Shown one piece after another: positions 48,139-48,290 of a stretch of DNA of 48,290 nt. Origin of the DNA: a virus. The notes under the pieces were generated by a model. That model worked only from the letters and a program-made list of their open reading frames with translations, had not been told where the DNA came from and ran no database searches. Where the stretch lies: positions 1 through 48,290 of IMG/VR virus record IMGVR_UViG_3300034166_000800; one strand, written 5' to 3'. The translations under genes were made by a program, and so were the position numbers. The stretch's first letter is position 1; each line of letters begins with the position of its first letter.

Positions 48139-48290
48139 TTAATCTTTCACCTCAACCATGCCATTGTAAAAATAGAGCGTGTTTGCATTTACCGGGGCGC
48201 TGGTTGAGTTGTTTACAGTGACCAAGTCTATAAATGCCCCCACGGCAGTTCCCGAAGGGCCGTTGCTTAAAGTTAGCAGTGGAGTTGTCG
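48139..48290 (-). CDS. Tail-fibre-like protein, C-terminal end (cut by window edge)
   Basis: 50 codons end in VEVKD and a TAA at 48139-48141. The protein sequence is the same as the last 50 residues of the 487-residue fibre (14841-16304), with only two base differences in the last 25 bases of the gene and none in the other 127. The rest of this copy lies outside the window, or, if the window end reflects an assembly overlap, is the gene already seen at 14841-16304. Confidence 0.85.
   Translation of the reverse strand, partial: TTPLLTLSNGPSGTAVGAFIDLVTVNNSTSAPVNANTLYFYNGMVEVKD
48164..48290. repeat. 127-bp exact direct repeat, terminal copy
   Basis: Identical to 14866-14992 and reaching the last base of the window. 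Inside the fibre 3' end. Confidence 0.97.

Noticed and set aside
1-48290. CRISPR arrays, insertion sequences, rRNA genes
   Set aside because: I found no regularly spaced repeats, transposase-like proteins or ribosomal RNA-like sequence.

Overview
The window is double-stranded DNA tailed-phage sequence, about 59% GC by eye, with almost every gene on the minus strand and tightly packed (19 junctions use a 4-bp ATGA/TTGA/GTGA-type overlap or its mirror). I see no bacterial housekeeping genes. The host looks Gram-negative: both lysis cassettes carry a small lipobox lipoprotein. A Verrucomicrobia-type freshwater host is a guess from the style of the tail proteins.

Layout, read in transcription order (right to left). 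44.4-35.3 kb is an early block: ribbon-helix-helix and zinc-ribbon regulators, small proteins, an Hjc-like resolvase, an SSB-like protein, a PD-(D/E)XK exonuclease, a primase and a RecA-fold ATPase. 35.3-30.2 kb is the head module: TerS, TerL, gpW-like joiner, lambda-type portal, ClpP-type protease with a fused scaffold-like tail, and the major capsid protein. 29.2-26.9 kb holds two glycosyltransferase genes behind a double terminator. 26.9-20.8 kb is a siphovirus-type tail module with connectors, tube-like proteins, a G/GT-type chaperone pair made by -1 frameshifting on GGGAAAC, and a tape measure protein. 20.85-16.9 kb pairs an extremely Ser/Thr-rich protein with a glycosyltransferase, a DUF3431 protein and an RmlC-like cupin. 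16.8-14.8 kb is a tail-fibre-like protein that starts with a Sec-type signal peptide. 14.8-13.4 kb is lysis cassette 1. 13.4-1.2 kb is a different-looking set: a beta-propeller-like tail protein, a fibre, and a podovirus-like series of internal virion protein candidates ending in a 2129-residue polyvalent protein with an HEIGH motif. An attP-like region built on half a tRNA-Phe gene and a truncated integrase close the left edge. On the plus strand, 44.5-46.0 kb is a short operon (phosphoesterase, winged helix, metallopeptidase, membrane protein). It converges on lysis cassette 2 (46.1-48.1 kb), a diverged copy of cassette 1 with extra genes.

The most informative single observation is that the last 127 bases of the window are identical to 14866-14992. 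Joining the right end to that internal copy gives a 33,298-bp circle (siphovirus genes plus lysis cassette 2) that has the gene content of a complete phage. The leftmost 14.9 kb would then belong to a second, integrase-bearing, podovirus-like phage that shares the fibre/lysis junction. A graph overlap of k=127 in assembly, or a real mosaic with duplicated cassettes, could both explain this; reads would decide. The second theme is virion glycosylation: four glycosyltransferase-like genes, a sugar-epimerase-like cupin and a Ser/Thr-rich structural protein are all inside the late operon.
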